Below are positions 1-8,430 of a DNA stretch of 64,000 nucleotides, piece by piece. The stretch spans positions 62,001 to 126,000 of the forward strand of contig NZ_FOUG01000011.1 of assembly GCF_900114785.1 (NCBI RefSeq). Direction: 5' to 3'. Position 1 is the stretch's first letter. Every line of letters begins with the position of its first letter. Origin of the DNA: Variovorax sp. OV329. Its GTDB lineage: Bacteria; Pseudomonadota; Gammaproteobacteria; Burkholderiales; Burkholderiaceae_C. Under the pieces are notes generated by a model. It was not told the origin of the DNA. It did no database searches and was given only the letters and a program-made list of their open reading frames with translations. A program made the translations under genes and the position numbers.

Positions 1-1
1 G

Positions 2-187
2 GGGCTGGATGCGGCGGCCCTCTTCAGTCACCTGGCCGATGTGCTGGACCTGCAGGGCACACCCTCGGGCGAGCCTCTCGAGCAGCGGCCGCAGTGCTTC
101 GGCCTGCGCTGGGGCATCGAGTTCCTGGGCGGCCCCTTATCGGCAGATGTGGAGTCCTGCGCGGCTGACGACTTCGGTGAAGGATAG
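2..187 (+). CDS. C-terminal end of an unidentified protein (cut by window edge)
   Basis: An open frame enters from the left edge and stops with TAG at 185-187, giving about 61 residues that end in DDFGEG. The text contains segments such as LFSHLADVLDL and GIEFLGG but I do not recognise a family. It converges on the MFS gene, which ends at 283. It may be the end of a real gene or chance coding-like sequence in GC-rich DNA; a longer overlapping frame (9-437) is less protein-like. Confidence 0.3.
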   Translation, partial: GLDAAALFSHLADVLDLQGTPSGEPLEQRPQCFGLRWGIEFLGGPLSADVESCAADDFGEG

Positions 188-282
188 ATGCCTGATGGCG
201 CCACCGGCGCGTCGGGCTGCCGCGTGCTGCTGGAGGATGCGGGCAAAGAGGCGGCCAATCGGGGCGGCCGAGATCACGCCCC

Positions 283-1659
283 CTAGGCAGACCGCTGTGC
301 CGGCACGGGTGAAGGAAGGTCGCCCGACGCGCGAACGTACCGTGAGCGCGAGGCGAAGGCAAGCGCCACCCCGACTGCGCAGGCCGCGGCGAGGTAATGC
401 GCAGGCGCCCTTGCATCGATGTGCAGCAGCAGGCTGACCAGCAGGGGGGTTAGGCCGCCGAAGAGGGCGTAGGCGACGTTGTAGCCGAATGACATGCCCG
501 TGGCGCGGATGGGCGGCGGGAAGGCGCGCACGCAGGCGATCGGTACGAGCGCCAGGGAACCGGCGAAGAAGCCGGCTACCAGGTAGCGCAGCGTCATGTC
601 ACCGGCAGGGGCGTGGGTACCCAGAAGCCAGTAGCCCGACACCATCAAGCCGCCCCACCCGACCACCATCATCGCAGAAGGCCCGACGCGATCGCTGGCC
701 CAACCGACCACGACGCAGCCCAGCGCCGCGACCAGCGTGGCCAGCGCGTTGACGTGAAGCGCCTGGGCCATGCTAACGTCGTAGAGGGCCTGCAGGTAGG
801 TCGGCGCGAGCAGCAAGACGACGCCCACTGCCGCCGACAGTACCCAGGTCTGCGCCGCCACGAAGGCGAGCGTCGGCCGATGTTCCTGCAGCACGGTGCG
901 CAGGGGCATTTCCCGGGCAGTTCGCGCCTGCGCCTGCAAGGCTTTGAAAACGGGCGTCTCCTCCAGGTAGCGACGCAGGTAGACCGAGACTACGCCGAAG
1001 AGGCCGCCTAGCGCAAACGGCAGCCGCCATGCGTAGTCCTGGATCTCGGCGGCGCTGTAGTGAACGTGGATCCAGCCGGCTACCAGCGAGCCGAGCACGA
1101 TGCCGCCATTGATCCCGGCCGTAAGAATGCCCAGGCCGAGCCCGTAGCGCCGGTCAGGAACATGTTCGGCCACAAACACCCAGGCGCCGGTCAGTTCCCC
1201 GCCGACGGCCAGGCCCTGAAGCACGCGCATGCACAGCAGCAGCAGCGGTGCGGCCATGCCGGCGGACGCGTAGGTCGGAAGGCAGGCGATCAGCAGGGTC
1301 GGCAGTGCCATCAGCAGCACCGTCAGGGTGAACATGCGCTTGCGCCCCAGCTTGTCGGCGAAGTGCCCGAACACAATGCCCCCGATCGGCCGCGCGAGGT
1401 AACCCGCGGCAAAGATGCCCAGGGTCTGGACTTCGCGCAGCCAGCCAGACATATGCTCTGGAAAGAACAGCGCGCCGATGACTTTGGCGAAGAACACGTA
1501 AACGATGAAGTCGTAGTACTCGAGGGTTCCGCCCAGCGCGGACAGGCCGAGCGTTCGGGCGCTCAGCGGGGCTTTTGCCGGCATTGCGGATGGCGGTAGC
1601 GAAGCTGAGGAGGATTGCGGTTCCATGGCGATGTGCATCGGTTGGGTGATGCGGGGCAT
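283..1659 (-). CDS. MFS transporter, metabolite:H+ symporter type
   Basis: This is a major facilitator superfamily permease of the MHS (ProP/ShiA/KgtP-like) group, expected in the inner membrane to import an organic acid or related solute with protons. Many hydrophobic helices are visible. After the second helix comes the MFS signature GHFADKLGRKR, and the N-terminus has the MHS-type LEYYDFIVYVFFA segment. The frame stays open to 1869, but the leader is basic and not protein-like, so I start at the Met at 1659; Met codons at 1638 and 1626 are equally possible and none has a clear Shine-Dalgarno site. About 458 residues fits the family. The substrate is not determinable. Confidence 0.85.
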   Translation of the reverse strand: MPRITQPMHIAMEPQSSSASLPPSAMPAKAPLSARTLGLSALGGTLEYYDFIVYVFFAKVIGALFFPEHMSGWLREVQTLGIFAAGYLARPIGGIVFGHFADKLGRKRMFTLTVLLMALPTLLIACLPTYASAGMAAPLLLLCMRVLQGLAVGGELTGAWVFVAEHVPDRRYGLGLGILTAGINGGIVLGSLVAGWIHVHYSAAEIQDYAWRLPFALGGLFGVVSVYLRRYLEETPVFKALQAQARTAREMPLRTVLQEHRPTLAFVAAQTWVLSAAVGVVLLLAPTYLQALYDVSMAQALHVNALATLVAALGCVVVGWASDRVGPSAMMVVGWGGLMVSGYWLLGTHAPAGDMTLRYLVAGFFAGSLALVPIACVRAFPPPIRATGMSFGYNVAYALFGGLTPLLVSLLLHIDARAPAHYLAAACAVGVALAFASRSRYVRASGDLPSPVPAQRSA

Positions 1660-1915
1660 CGTAGGAACGGAAGGCGCCGCGAAGTTGCTGATCCGTCCTG
1701 TTGGTTGACCACACATCCCGCATGGCAAGGCAGCGCCGCCGGCGGCGAGACGCCGCGGTATGGCAGGACATCGAATGGGACGGCAGGTAAACACCTCGGT
1801 CTGTGCGCGGACGACCATCTCCCGTCGCGCCCTGCCCATGGCCTCGTTGCGGCACCTTCTTTCCGTCAACCGCTCTGTCGGGCTGCAACGGGCGGCTCGT
1901 CAACAAATATTCGAC

Positions 1916-2365
1916 ATGTCCAACATTCATCACCAAAGTGCCCGCCGTGCCACGCTGCGCGGCATGCCACATCCCATCGGCGCCGCCGTTCTGGCAATGG
2001 CCGCGCTGCTGCCCTCCTTGCGCGCGTACGCGGCCGAGGCAGTGCCTCTCCATGCCACACCTGAAGGCGTGGTCTTTGCGAGCGGCGGCATCGGCACCGA
2101 CGAATCCGCGCTGATGCGCCGCCTCGCGCGTGAATGGCCGGCCAGCTTCGAATTCGCCGTGCGCGATGGGAGCCGCAATCAGTACGCGGCCGACGTGGTG
2201 GTCACGGTGCGGTCTGCGTCGGGCCGACCGGTGTTGTCCGACGTGCGGGCGCAGGGACCGTTCATGCTGGCGCGTCTCGCGCCCGGCCTCTACCAGGTGG
2301 AGGCCACGCTGGGCGGGCGAACGCTGCGCCAGCGCATCGACGTGGGCGGCCAAGGCCCGTCTTGA
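1916..2365 (+). CDS. small exported protein with carboxypeptidase-regulatory-like fold
   Basis: The product is about 149 residues. A basic stretch is followed by a hydrophobic signal segment (AVLAMAALLPSL) and a probable cleavage after AYA. The mature part has VVVTVRSASGRPVLSDVRAQGPF and LAPGLYQVEATLGG, typical of carboxypeptidase-regulatory-like beta-sandwich domains. A periplasmic or surface location is inferred. The start is uncertain: the frame is open from 1760 and an internal Met at 1964 would also leave a signal peptide. No enzymatic residues are evident. Confidence 0.6.
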   Translation: MSNIHHQSARRATLRGMPHPIGAAVLAMAALLPSLRAYAAEAVPLHATPEGVVFASGGIGTDESALMRRLAREWPASFEFAVRDGSRNQYAADVVVTVRSASGRPVLSDVRAQGPFMLARLAPGLYQVEATLGGRTLRQRIDVGGQGPS

Positions 2366-2499
2366 TCGGTCTTCATCTGGCCCACCGGCACCGATACCAG
2401 TTCGCCCGCCGCCTGAGGGCCACGGACGCCCTACGTTGACATGAGCCGACCGATCGTGGCGCACTCATCGCCTTGGTGCCTTTCGGGGCATTCGCAGCC

Positions 2500-2814
2500 A
2501 TGAGTGTCTGGACCGACGCCACAAGCGCATTGATCGTCGGGGCGGCGCTGGCGATTGCCATGCTGGCCTGTGCACTGATGCGCGACAGCGCGCTCCCGAC
2601 CCTGGCCGAGGTCCGCAGCTTCGTCGTCCTGGCCGGCCTGGCCCTCTACGCGCTCGGCTTCGACCCGGCATGGTCGGTGGCCGGACTGTGGCAGCGCGTG
2701 GGTGCAGGCCTGCTCGGCGTCCTGACGCTGATGCTGCCGGTGCCCGGCTTGCAAGGCGCAAGGCACTCGGGCAGGCGCGATATCTGGGCGCATGGCCGGA
2801 AGGGAAAAGTGTGA
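2500..2814 (+). CDS. small multi-helix membrane protein
   Basis: About 104 residues with at least three hydrophobic segments, such as ALIVGAALAIAMLACAL and SFVVLAGLALYALGF, ending in a basic tail. No family is recognised. The frame could also begin at a GTG at 2476. Its TGA stop overlaps the GTG start of the MarC-family gene by four bases (GTGA), so the two are probably co-translated. A small inner-membrane partner is plausible but not shown. Confidence 0.5.
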   Translation: MSVWTDATSALIVGAALAIAMLACALMRDSALPTLAEVRSFVVLAGLALYALGFDPAWSVAGLWQRVGAGLLGVLTLMLPVPGLQGARHSGRRDIWAHGRKGKV

Positions 2815-3496
2815 ACGAACTGCACAACACTCTGACCTTCAGCTTCGTCTCGCTGCTCTCCATGGCCAATCCGATCGGCATGGCCCCGGTGTTCCTGGAG
2901 AAGACTGCCCGGGAGCCGGTGCACGTTCGCCATGCCCTGGCATGGAAGGTGAGCCTCTATGGCGCCGCGCTGATTCTGGTCGTGCTGTTCACCGGCCCCT
3001 GGCTGCTGCGCTTCTTTGGTGTCTCTCTGCCCGACATCCAGGTGGCCGGTGGATTGTTCGTCTTCTATACGGCCTGGGGGATCTTGCTCGGCCCGGCCGC
3101 CGGCGGCCAGCCGATGGTCGACGACGGGCCCAAGGGCCATGACCTGGCATTCTTTCCGCTGACCATGCCCCTGACCGCGGGTGCCGGTTCGCTGGCGGTG
3201 TCGATGCCGCTGTCGAGCAAGATCGCGCGTGCCGGGAACAATCTTATTGCTGGCTACCTCGGTGCGGTGCTGGGCGTGGTCTTCGTCTTCGTCTTCGTGT
3301 GCGTGTGCGTGTGCGTGTGCGTGTGCGTGTGCGTGGGCCTGTGCTATCGCTTTGCCGATTCCATCTTCGACTGCCTCGGCCGCGCGGGCACCCAGGTCGT
3401 GACAAACTGACGGTTTTCCTCTTGCTGGCCATCGGGGTGGAAGTGACCTGGGGCGGCTTGCGGCCGCTGATTCTGTCGCTTCGGCCTTCGGGCTAG
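2811..3496 (+). pseudogene. MarC-family integral membrane protein, frameshifted near its 3' end
   Basis: The GTG start overlaps the previous gene. The protein begins NELHNTLTFSFVSLLSMANPIGMAPVFL, matching the MarC/UPF0056 family of six-helix inner-membrane proteins, whose transport role is unclear. Reading stops at TGA 3408-3410 after AGTQVVTN. The family's last helix continues in the next frame as KLTVFLLLAIGVEV up to the stop at 3494-3496. One extra A in the short A-run at 3404-3406 would join the frames. An in-frame hexanucleotide tract (3279-3332) lies in the helix before the break and encodes Val-Phe and Val-Cys pairs. The gene is either broken or carries a sequencing error. Confidence 0.75.
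3279..3338 (+). repeat. hexanucleotide microsatellite (GTCTTC)3 (GTGTGC)6
   Basis: Three GTCTTC units (3279-3296) are followed by six GTGTGC units (3297-3332) and one degenerate unit, GTGGGC. They are in frame with the MarC-family gene, so each unit adds Val-Phe or Val-Cys to a membrane helix. Slippage would change helix length by two residues without shifting the frame. Confidence 0.95.
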
Positions 3497-3569
3497 GTGG
3501 CGCCGCACGCGACAGCCTCGACCTCGAAGAGGAAGTCCTCTTTCACCAGGCGATCGATCACGCAGATCG
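3491..3569 (+). repeat. 79-bp direct repeat, copy A (copy B at 45215-45293)
   Basis: By eye this stretch matches 45215-45293 at 78 of 79 positions, in the same orientation, with unrelated flanks on both sides. On the minus strand both copies encode the same protein end (ICVIDRLVKEDFLFEVEA). Confidence 0.9.
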
Positions 3570-3576
3570 CGATGGG
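3493..3576 (-). pseudogene. C-terminal remnant, RidA/YjgF-like
   Basis: The minus strand encodes ICVIDRLVKEDFLFEVEAVACGAT before a TAG stop. The ending resembles the last strand of RidA/YjgF-family proteins (usually a LVEIEAVA-like sequence), but the rest of such a protein is missing: upstream residues in this frame are not family-like. I treat it as a gene remnant. The RidA assignment is tentative. Confidence 0.45.
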
Positions 3577-3876
3577 CGCGCCATCCACCTGAGCGAGCGC
3601 CCTATGCGTTCCGGCGGCGTCGCCAGCATCCGAGTAGATACTCACCCTGCCGCGCCAGCGAGAGACGATACTGGAGGACGCCAAGCTCTCGGCGGACCAG
3701 ACACCTCGCTCCATAGCGCGTTGCCTGGCGGTCTTCAGCCATGAGGTGCGCAATGGCCTCAATGGCTTGGTGGGCTCCGCCAGAGGCAGAGCTCCTGTTC
3801 GAATCGAGCCGACGCCTGCCCGGGTTCTGTCTGACCTCCTGGACTACCGCAAGAATGAAGCCACCGGCGTGGGTAT
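3577..3876. other. stretch without an intact gene
   Basis: No convincing gene lies between the remnant and the end of the acyl-CoA ligase gene. Short open frames exist on both strands; one plus-strand frame ends RIEPTPARVLSDLLDYRKN before TAG at about 3880 and may be the decayed end of another gene. Nothing is assignable. Confidence 0.5.
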
Positions 3877-5391
3877 CTAGATCGACCGTCCCAATCCATC
3901 CCAGTGAGGCTGCTTCAACTTGCGCTTGAAGATCTTGCCAGTCTCTTCGCGCGGCAGCGCTTCGTGGAATTCCACGAGCCGTGGTACCTTGAAGTTCGCC
4001 ATCCGATCGCGAATCCAACTCTGAACATCGGACGCGCTGAGCGTGAAGCCTTCGGCGGTCTGGACGGCCGCACCCAGCGCCTCGCCGTATTCCGGATCAG
4101 GTATGCCGAAGACCGCGCAGTCCGCAATCCCAGGCATGCTCTGCAGCACGGCCTCGATCTCGGCGGGATAGATATTGACTCCGCCAGAGATCACCATGTC
4201 CGCCTGCCGGTCGCATATGAAGAGATAGCCTTCTTCGTCGAAATAGCCCATGTCTCCCAGCGTGACGAGTCCTTCACGCTCGACGTCCCGGCGCGCCTGC
4301 GGCTTGTTGATGTAGGTGAAGTCGGTATTGGAATGCTGGCGGACATAGATGAGTCCCACCGTGTTCGGCGGCAGCGGCGAGCCGTCGGCATCGAGGATCC
4401 GCACGGTGGCGTTGGGCAGTTGCCTTCCCGCGGAGCCGGGGCGCTCGAGCCACTCGAGCGAGTTGATGAAGGTGGTGTAGCTCGCTTCGCTGGAGCCGTA
4501 GGCCTCGTTGATCACCGGCCCCAGCCAAGCGATCATGGCGCGCTTCACGGCAGGCGGGCAAGGCGAACCGGTCGAGGCGACATGGCGCAGCGACGACAGG
4601 TCATGGCGCTTGCGCTCGGCCTCGTCCAGCGTCAGCAGACGGCGGTACATCGTCGGCACCAGGTAGGCGTGGGTCACGCGCTCGCGGGCCATGAGCGCCA
4701 AGGCGTGCGCCGGATCGAAGCTCCGCTCGAGCACGATGCGCGCGCCCAGCCGGGCGAAGTGCTGGACGTAGGTCATGGGGGCGCTGTGGTAGATGGGTGC
4801 GCTCAGGTAGGCGACGAGGTCGCTTCCATCGCCGTAGACCGTCTCGGTGACGCGGTACATCCCCTCGATCATCTGGTTCCGCAGTTCGGGCGGCGGTGCA
4901 GTGCGTTTGACGCCCTTGGGCACGCCAGTGGTTCCGGACGTGTAGGTGATGGCACCGTGGTTGATCAGTTGCCGCGAGGGCATGGGCGGCGAACCGTCGC
5001 CAAAGGCCTCGAACGAGACAGCAGGCTTGCCGGGGCGCTCTACCGGCCGCCCTGACGCCACGACCACCACCGCCAGGTCCGACGGGAAGCCATCCTGGAC
5101 CTGGCCGACCAGATCGTCGTGAATGAACAGGGCCCGTGCCTCGCTGTCCACCAGAATGTGGCGGGCTTCGTGCGTCTTGAAGTGCCAGTTCACCGAAGCC
5201 AGGTAGAAGCCGCCGAGACGACACGCCAGCACGACGGCAACGTACTGCGGAGAGTTGCGCAGCATCGCAGCTACCGTGTCGCCTTCACGGCATCCAAGCT
5301 CGGTCAGGCCGGCCTGTACTCGGGCGATGTTCTGCTGCAGCCAGGCAGGCGAGTATTCGCGGCCTTCGAACACGATGGTAGGAAGCATCAA
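3877..5391 (-). CDS. acyl-CoA ligase / AMP-dependent synthetase
   Basis: This 504-residue adenylate-forming enzyme should activate a carboxylic acid to its acyl-CoA with ATP. The phosphate-binding motif TSGTTGVPKG is at residues 151-160, followed by a YGSSEAS motif, a TLGDMGYFDEEGYLFICDR hinge region, and the C-terminal ETGKIFKRKL segment with the catalytic lysine. The ATG overlaps the stop of the PrpD-family gene by four bases (ATGA), so it is the last gene of the porin-PrpD-ligase operon. The acid substrate is unknown. Confidence 0.9.
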   Translation of the reverse strand: MMLPTIVFEGREYSPAWLQQNIARVQAGLTELGCREGDTVAAMLRNSPQYVAVVLACRLGGFYLASVNWHFKTHEARHILVDSEARALFIHDDLVGQVQDGFPSDLAVVVVASGRPVERPGKPAVSFEAFGDGSPPMPSRQLINHGAITYTSGTTGVPKGVKRTAPPPELRNQMIEGMYRVTETVYGDGSDLVAYLSAPIYHSAPMTYVQHFARLGARIVLERSFDPAHALALMARERVTHAYLVPTMYRRLLTLDEAERKRHDLSSLRHVASTGSPCPPAVKRAMIAWLGPVINEAYGSSEASYTTFINSLEWLERPGSAGRQLPNATVRILDADGSPLPPNTVGLIYVRQHSNTDFTYINKPQARRDVEREGLVTLGDMGYFDEEGYLFICDRQADMVISGGVNIYPAEIEAVLQSMPGIADCAVFGIPDPEYGEALGAAVQTAEGFTLSASDVQSWIRDRMANFKVPRLVEFHEALPREETGKIFKRKLKQPHWDGLGRSI

Positions 5392-6851
5392 GTCTCCTTC
5401 GAATCACTGGTAACCCGAGCCGACGTCAGCCGGGTCGAATGTCCGCGGGTACCGCCTTCCTCGTCCGGCAATCCTCCCGGGGGCGCCAGCACCGCGAGCA
5501 GCGCACGTTGCGCCTCTTCGATTTCGCATGCGGACCAGGGCCCCTGCCCGAAGATCATGGGAATCAGCCGATCCACCACGCCGGAGGCACGCCGGCCCAG
5601 CAAGCGAGACAGCTTGCGCGTGAACTGGGCCTGGGTCATGGGTGCATCCGGGTCGCCGCTGGGAATCAGGATCTCCTGCTCGATCGGCCCGTCGGCAAGA
5701 ACGATGCGCACCCGCGCCGGGACCCGGACGGGAAACATGGCGTCGAGCGATTCGTCGAGGCTGAGCCGGATTCTGCTGGAAAGGGCAAGGACATCGGGCC
5801 GGCCCAGGCTGGACGATTCGATCGCCTCCACGCCGGCACGTCCGTCGATCAGGGCGAGTGCGACGCAGAACGGCACGCTGAACTGCGCAGAGATTGGGCT
5901 TTCCGGCGCGCGCTGGTTGGCCAGGGACAGCGCCCGGGCGAAGGTTGCGACCTCGATCTCCTGGACCGCAGCAACACTAAAGCCTGGTTGCTCGCGCATG
6001 GCAAGCGCGGCATCGATTGCGGCATGAATCCAGCGGCAGCAGGCGTAAGGCTTGAAGTAGGTTCTTTCGATCAGCCACGGTTCGCCTGGCTGCGGCGCCT
6101 GTCCATCGATCGGGCCGTACATCGATGGATTGTCGAGTCCACCCAGGTAACCGGACGAGCCGAGCGCCGCCTGCTGAACAGCAGCCAACCCGGTCAGGGC
6201 GGACCAGGCGATGCCTTCCTTGACCTCGCTTCCCGCGAAGCCCGCATGATCCGCCGCCAACAGGTTAGGCGCGAGGCTTTCTGCGATGGCGATCGCGTTC
6301 GCGGTCGCGTGTGGCGATTGCCGGAGAAGCCGCGCCGCAGCCGCCGCCACGGCAACGGTGGTCCAGCGGCCTGAGGCGACGCTGGGCGGCCCTGACCGGT
6401 TGCGGGCGCGGGCAAGCCTCACACCCACCTCGTAGCCGCAGGCCACCGCGGCCAGGACCTCCGGAAGCGAGCTTCCCGTTGCCCTTGCCAATGTCAGCAC
6501 CGCTGGAACGACGGCGGCGCCCGGATGGCCGGAAGCCGCGCGATGACCGTCATCGAAATCGAGGATGGATGCAGAACTTGCGTGGACGAACGCCGCACCG
6601 AGGGTGGACATCGGCAGTCCGTCGAACCACGTCGCACAGCTCTCCCCTGGAAAGGCAAGGACGGCAAAGGCCCGCGCCTGCTTGATGGCCGGATGGTCGC
6701 GTGCCCCGGCCGCGCACGCGACGGCGTCGATCACGCATTGCAGGGCACGGCGCCGGGCGTCGTGAGGCAGCTGTTCGAAGCGCAGCCCCGAGACCCACTG
6801 TGCCAGGTGCTCAGCGGTGGCGAGAGAAATGTCGGACTTCTGTTGCTTCAT
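5388..6851 (-). CDS. MmgE/PrpD family protein
   Basis: The 487-residue length and text (ILDFDDGHRAASGHPGAAVVPAVL, SEVKEGIAWSALTGLAAV, YFKPYACCRWIHAAIDAAL) match the MmgE/PrpD family, which includes 2-methylcitrate dehydratase and cis-aconitate decarboxylase. Members mostly dehydrate or decarboxylate citrate-like acids. No other methylcitrate-cycle genes are present, so the reaction is likely on another substrate. It starts 6 bp after the porin stop and overlaps the downstream ligase gene, which implies one transcript. Confidence 0.9.
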   Translation of the reverse strand: MKQQKSDISLATAEHLAQWVSGLRFEQLPHDARRRALQCVIDAVACAAGARDHPAIKQARAFAVLAFPGESCATWFDGLPMSTLGAAFVHASSASILDFDDGHRAASGHPGAAVVPAVLTLARATGSSLPEVLAAVACGYEVGVRLARARNRSGPPSVASGRWTTVAVAAAAARLLRQSPHATANAIAIAESLAPNLLAADHAGFAGSEVKEGIAWSALTGLAAVQQAALGSSGYLGGLDNPSMYGPIDGQAPQPGEPWLIERTYFKPYACCRWIHAAIDAALAMREQPGFSVAAVQEIEVATFARALSLANQRAPESPISAQFSVPFCVALALIDGRAGVEAIESSSLGRPDVLALSSRIRLSLDESLDAMFPVRVPARVRIVLADGPIEQEILIPSGDPDAPMTQAQFTRKLSRLLGRRASGVVDRLIPMIFGQGPWSACEIEEAQRALLAVLAPPGGLPDEEGGTRGHSTRLTSARVTSDSKET

Positions 6852-6857
6852 TGCTTG

Positions 6858-8051
6858 CTAGAACGCACTGCGGATGCCGAACTCCGCCGCCGTGGACGTG
6901 GTGGGCGTGAAGACCGCGTTGTTGACGAAGGCCGGTCCGTTCGCCAACAGCGCCGCCTTGTTCTTATTGCTCACTCGCGCAACGGTGGCGTATAGCGCAG
7001 TACGCCTGGACAGGTTGTGGATATAGCCGACGGCCAACTTGTCGGCCTTGGGATCGGGGGCGCCGTTGTTCAGATCGTAGTCTGCGCGCGAATAGCCGAC
7101 CCGGACGACGCCCGGACCCACCGGGAAGTGCGCGCCGACCACCCAGCCGGTCAGGGTGGCCTCGGGCTGCCCGCCGGCGGATTGGATGGCGAAGTTGCGC
7201 TCGTACTTCACGCGGGTGATCTGCCCGAAGAGCTTCATGAAGTCCAGGTCGTAGTTGGCACCCCAGCTGATGTGCTGCACCTCGTCCCGGCTGCCTGCCG
7301 CCGGGTTGTCAGCAGTGATCGCGCTGGTGAAGGCGACGGCAGTGTCGAGCTTGCCGGCCGCATAGCCGAAGCGGCCGGAGTAGCCGCGCCCCGCGCTGCC
7401 GGTGTTGGGCGTGAGAGGTGCGGCAGAGCTCGGGTCATAGCTCGTCTGCTCGTTGAAGATATACATCGCCTGCCCATAGAAGCCGTTCAGGCCCTTGGGC
7501 AGGAAATAGCCGACGGAATTGCTGGCCCGGACCACATAGGGATTGCCGCCGAAGCCACCGCCGCCGCCCAGGGGGTTGACCGAGTTCGCCGCGTAGATCA
7601 GGGATTGGCCGGCCCCGATGACGCCGAAGGGATCGAAGATCGAGTCGTTCCAGAAGGTCGGAACATAGTCCCGGCCCAGCCGGAGTTCGCCCAGACGTCC
7701 CAGCAGGCTCACTGTGGAGCGGCGGGAGAAGAACTGCCCCGTGACCTCGCCGGTGTCGACCAGGTTGGCCGCTTCGAGCCAGAAGCCTGCTGCGAGCCCT
7801 CCGCCCAGGTCCTCGGTGCCTCGAAAGCCAATCCGTGTGGGAACCAGTCGACCCGACTGCAACTCCGTGCGGCTGACCGAAACGCTTCCGGCGCTGGCGG
7901 GATGGGCTGCAGTGATAGGCCTCAAATCTTCGGACTTGTTGGACGACCACGCCACCGCGACGTCCATGACGCCGAAGATGGTCACTGAGGACTGCGAGAA
8001 CGCCATGCCCGAGCTGGCGATGGCGGCTAGACCGGCAATCATTTTCTTCAT
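6858..8051 (-). CDS. Gram-negative porin (Burkholderiales type)
   Basis: The product is 397 residues. A signal peptide (MKKMIAGLAAIASSGMAFSQ) is followed by SSVTIFGVMDVAVAW, the usual first strand of betaproteobacterial trimeric porins. The sequence alternates beta-strand and loop text and ends in AAEFGIRSAF with the terminal Phe needed for outer-membrane assembly. It is the first gene of an operon with a PrpD-family protein and a CoA ligase, which suggests substrate-linked uptake. A GGAAA element lies just before the ATG. Confidence 0.92.
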   Translation of the reverse strand: MKKMIAGLAAIASSGMAFSQSSVTIFGVMDVAVAWSSNKSEDLRPITAAHPASAGSVSVSRTELQSGRLVPTRIGFRGTEDLGGGLAAGFWLEAANLVDTGEVTGQFFSRRSTVSLLGRLGELRLGRDYVPTFWNDSIFDPFGVIGAGQSLIYAANSVNPLGGGGGFGGNPYVVRASNSVGYFLPKGLNGFYGQAMYIFNEQTSYDPSSAAPLTPNTGSAGRGYSGRFGYAAGKLDTAVAFTSAITADNPAAGSRDEVQHISWGANYDLDFMKLFGQITRVKYERNFAIQSAGGQPEATLTGWVVGAHFPVGPGVVRVGYSRADYDLNNGAPDPKADKLAVGYIHNLSRRTALYATVARVSNKNKAALLANGPAFVNNAVFTPTTSTAAEFGIRSAF

Positions 8052-8430
8052 GCGCTTTTTTCCGTAAGAAGAGTTCGTAGGATTCGCCGGGCGGTTCCTC
8101 CACTCGGCGCAATCAATGTCCTCTCGCGGATCTGGGTGGCGGTATCAGATTGGCGACCAATGCTGCTGAATTCGCGCCACCTGATGGTCTTTGTCATGCA
8201 GGCGCCACATGGTGCAGGGCGCTTCATCAGTTCCACTGAAGCCAGCCATTAGCCCCGCTGATCGAGGTGCCGATCCGCCCATTGAGGGCCGGGGCCGCTA
8301 TGTCGCGAAATCAGTACTTGTGGGCGCACGGCCACTACCGCGCTCGTTCATCGAAACGACACATTAGCCGGGTGGTGATGGCGATGCGCTGGGGCGCACC
8401 GCAGTCCGCAGCAACACACCGTGGGAATTC
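8052..8430. promoter_or_regulatory. divergent intergenic region, porin / gamma-glutamyltransferase
   Basis: About 380 bp separate two divergent operons and must hold both promoters. No convincing -35/-10 pair, operator palindrome or small gene stands out; a 62-codon minus-strand frame (8048-8236) has no recognisable protein character. Confidence 0.5.

Noticed and set aside
9..437. 142-codon plus-strand frame at the left edge
   Set aside because: Arg/Ala/Pro-rich shadow running antisense into the MFS transporter gene, with no recognisable domain.
3279..3332. Hexanucleotide tract as an on/off phase-variation switch
   Set aside because: Units are six bases and in frame, so slippage cannot shift the frame; only the nearby A-run could.
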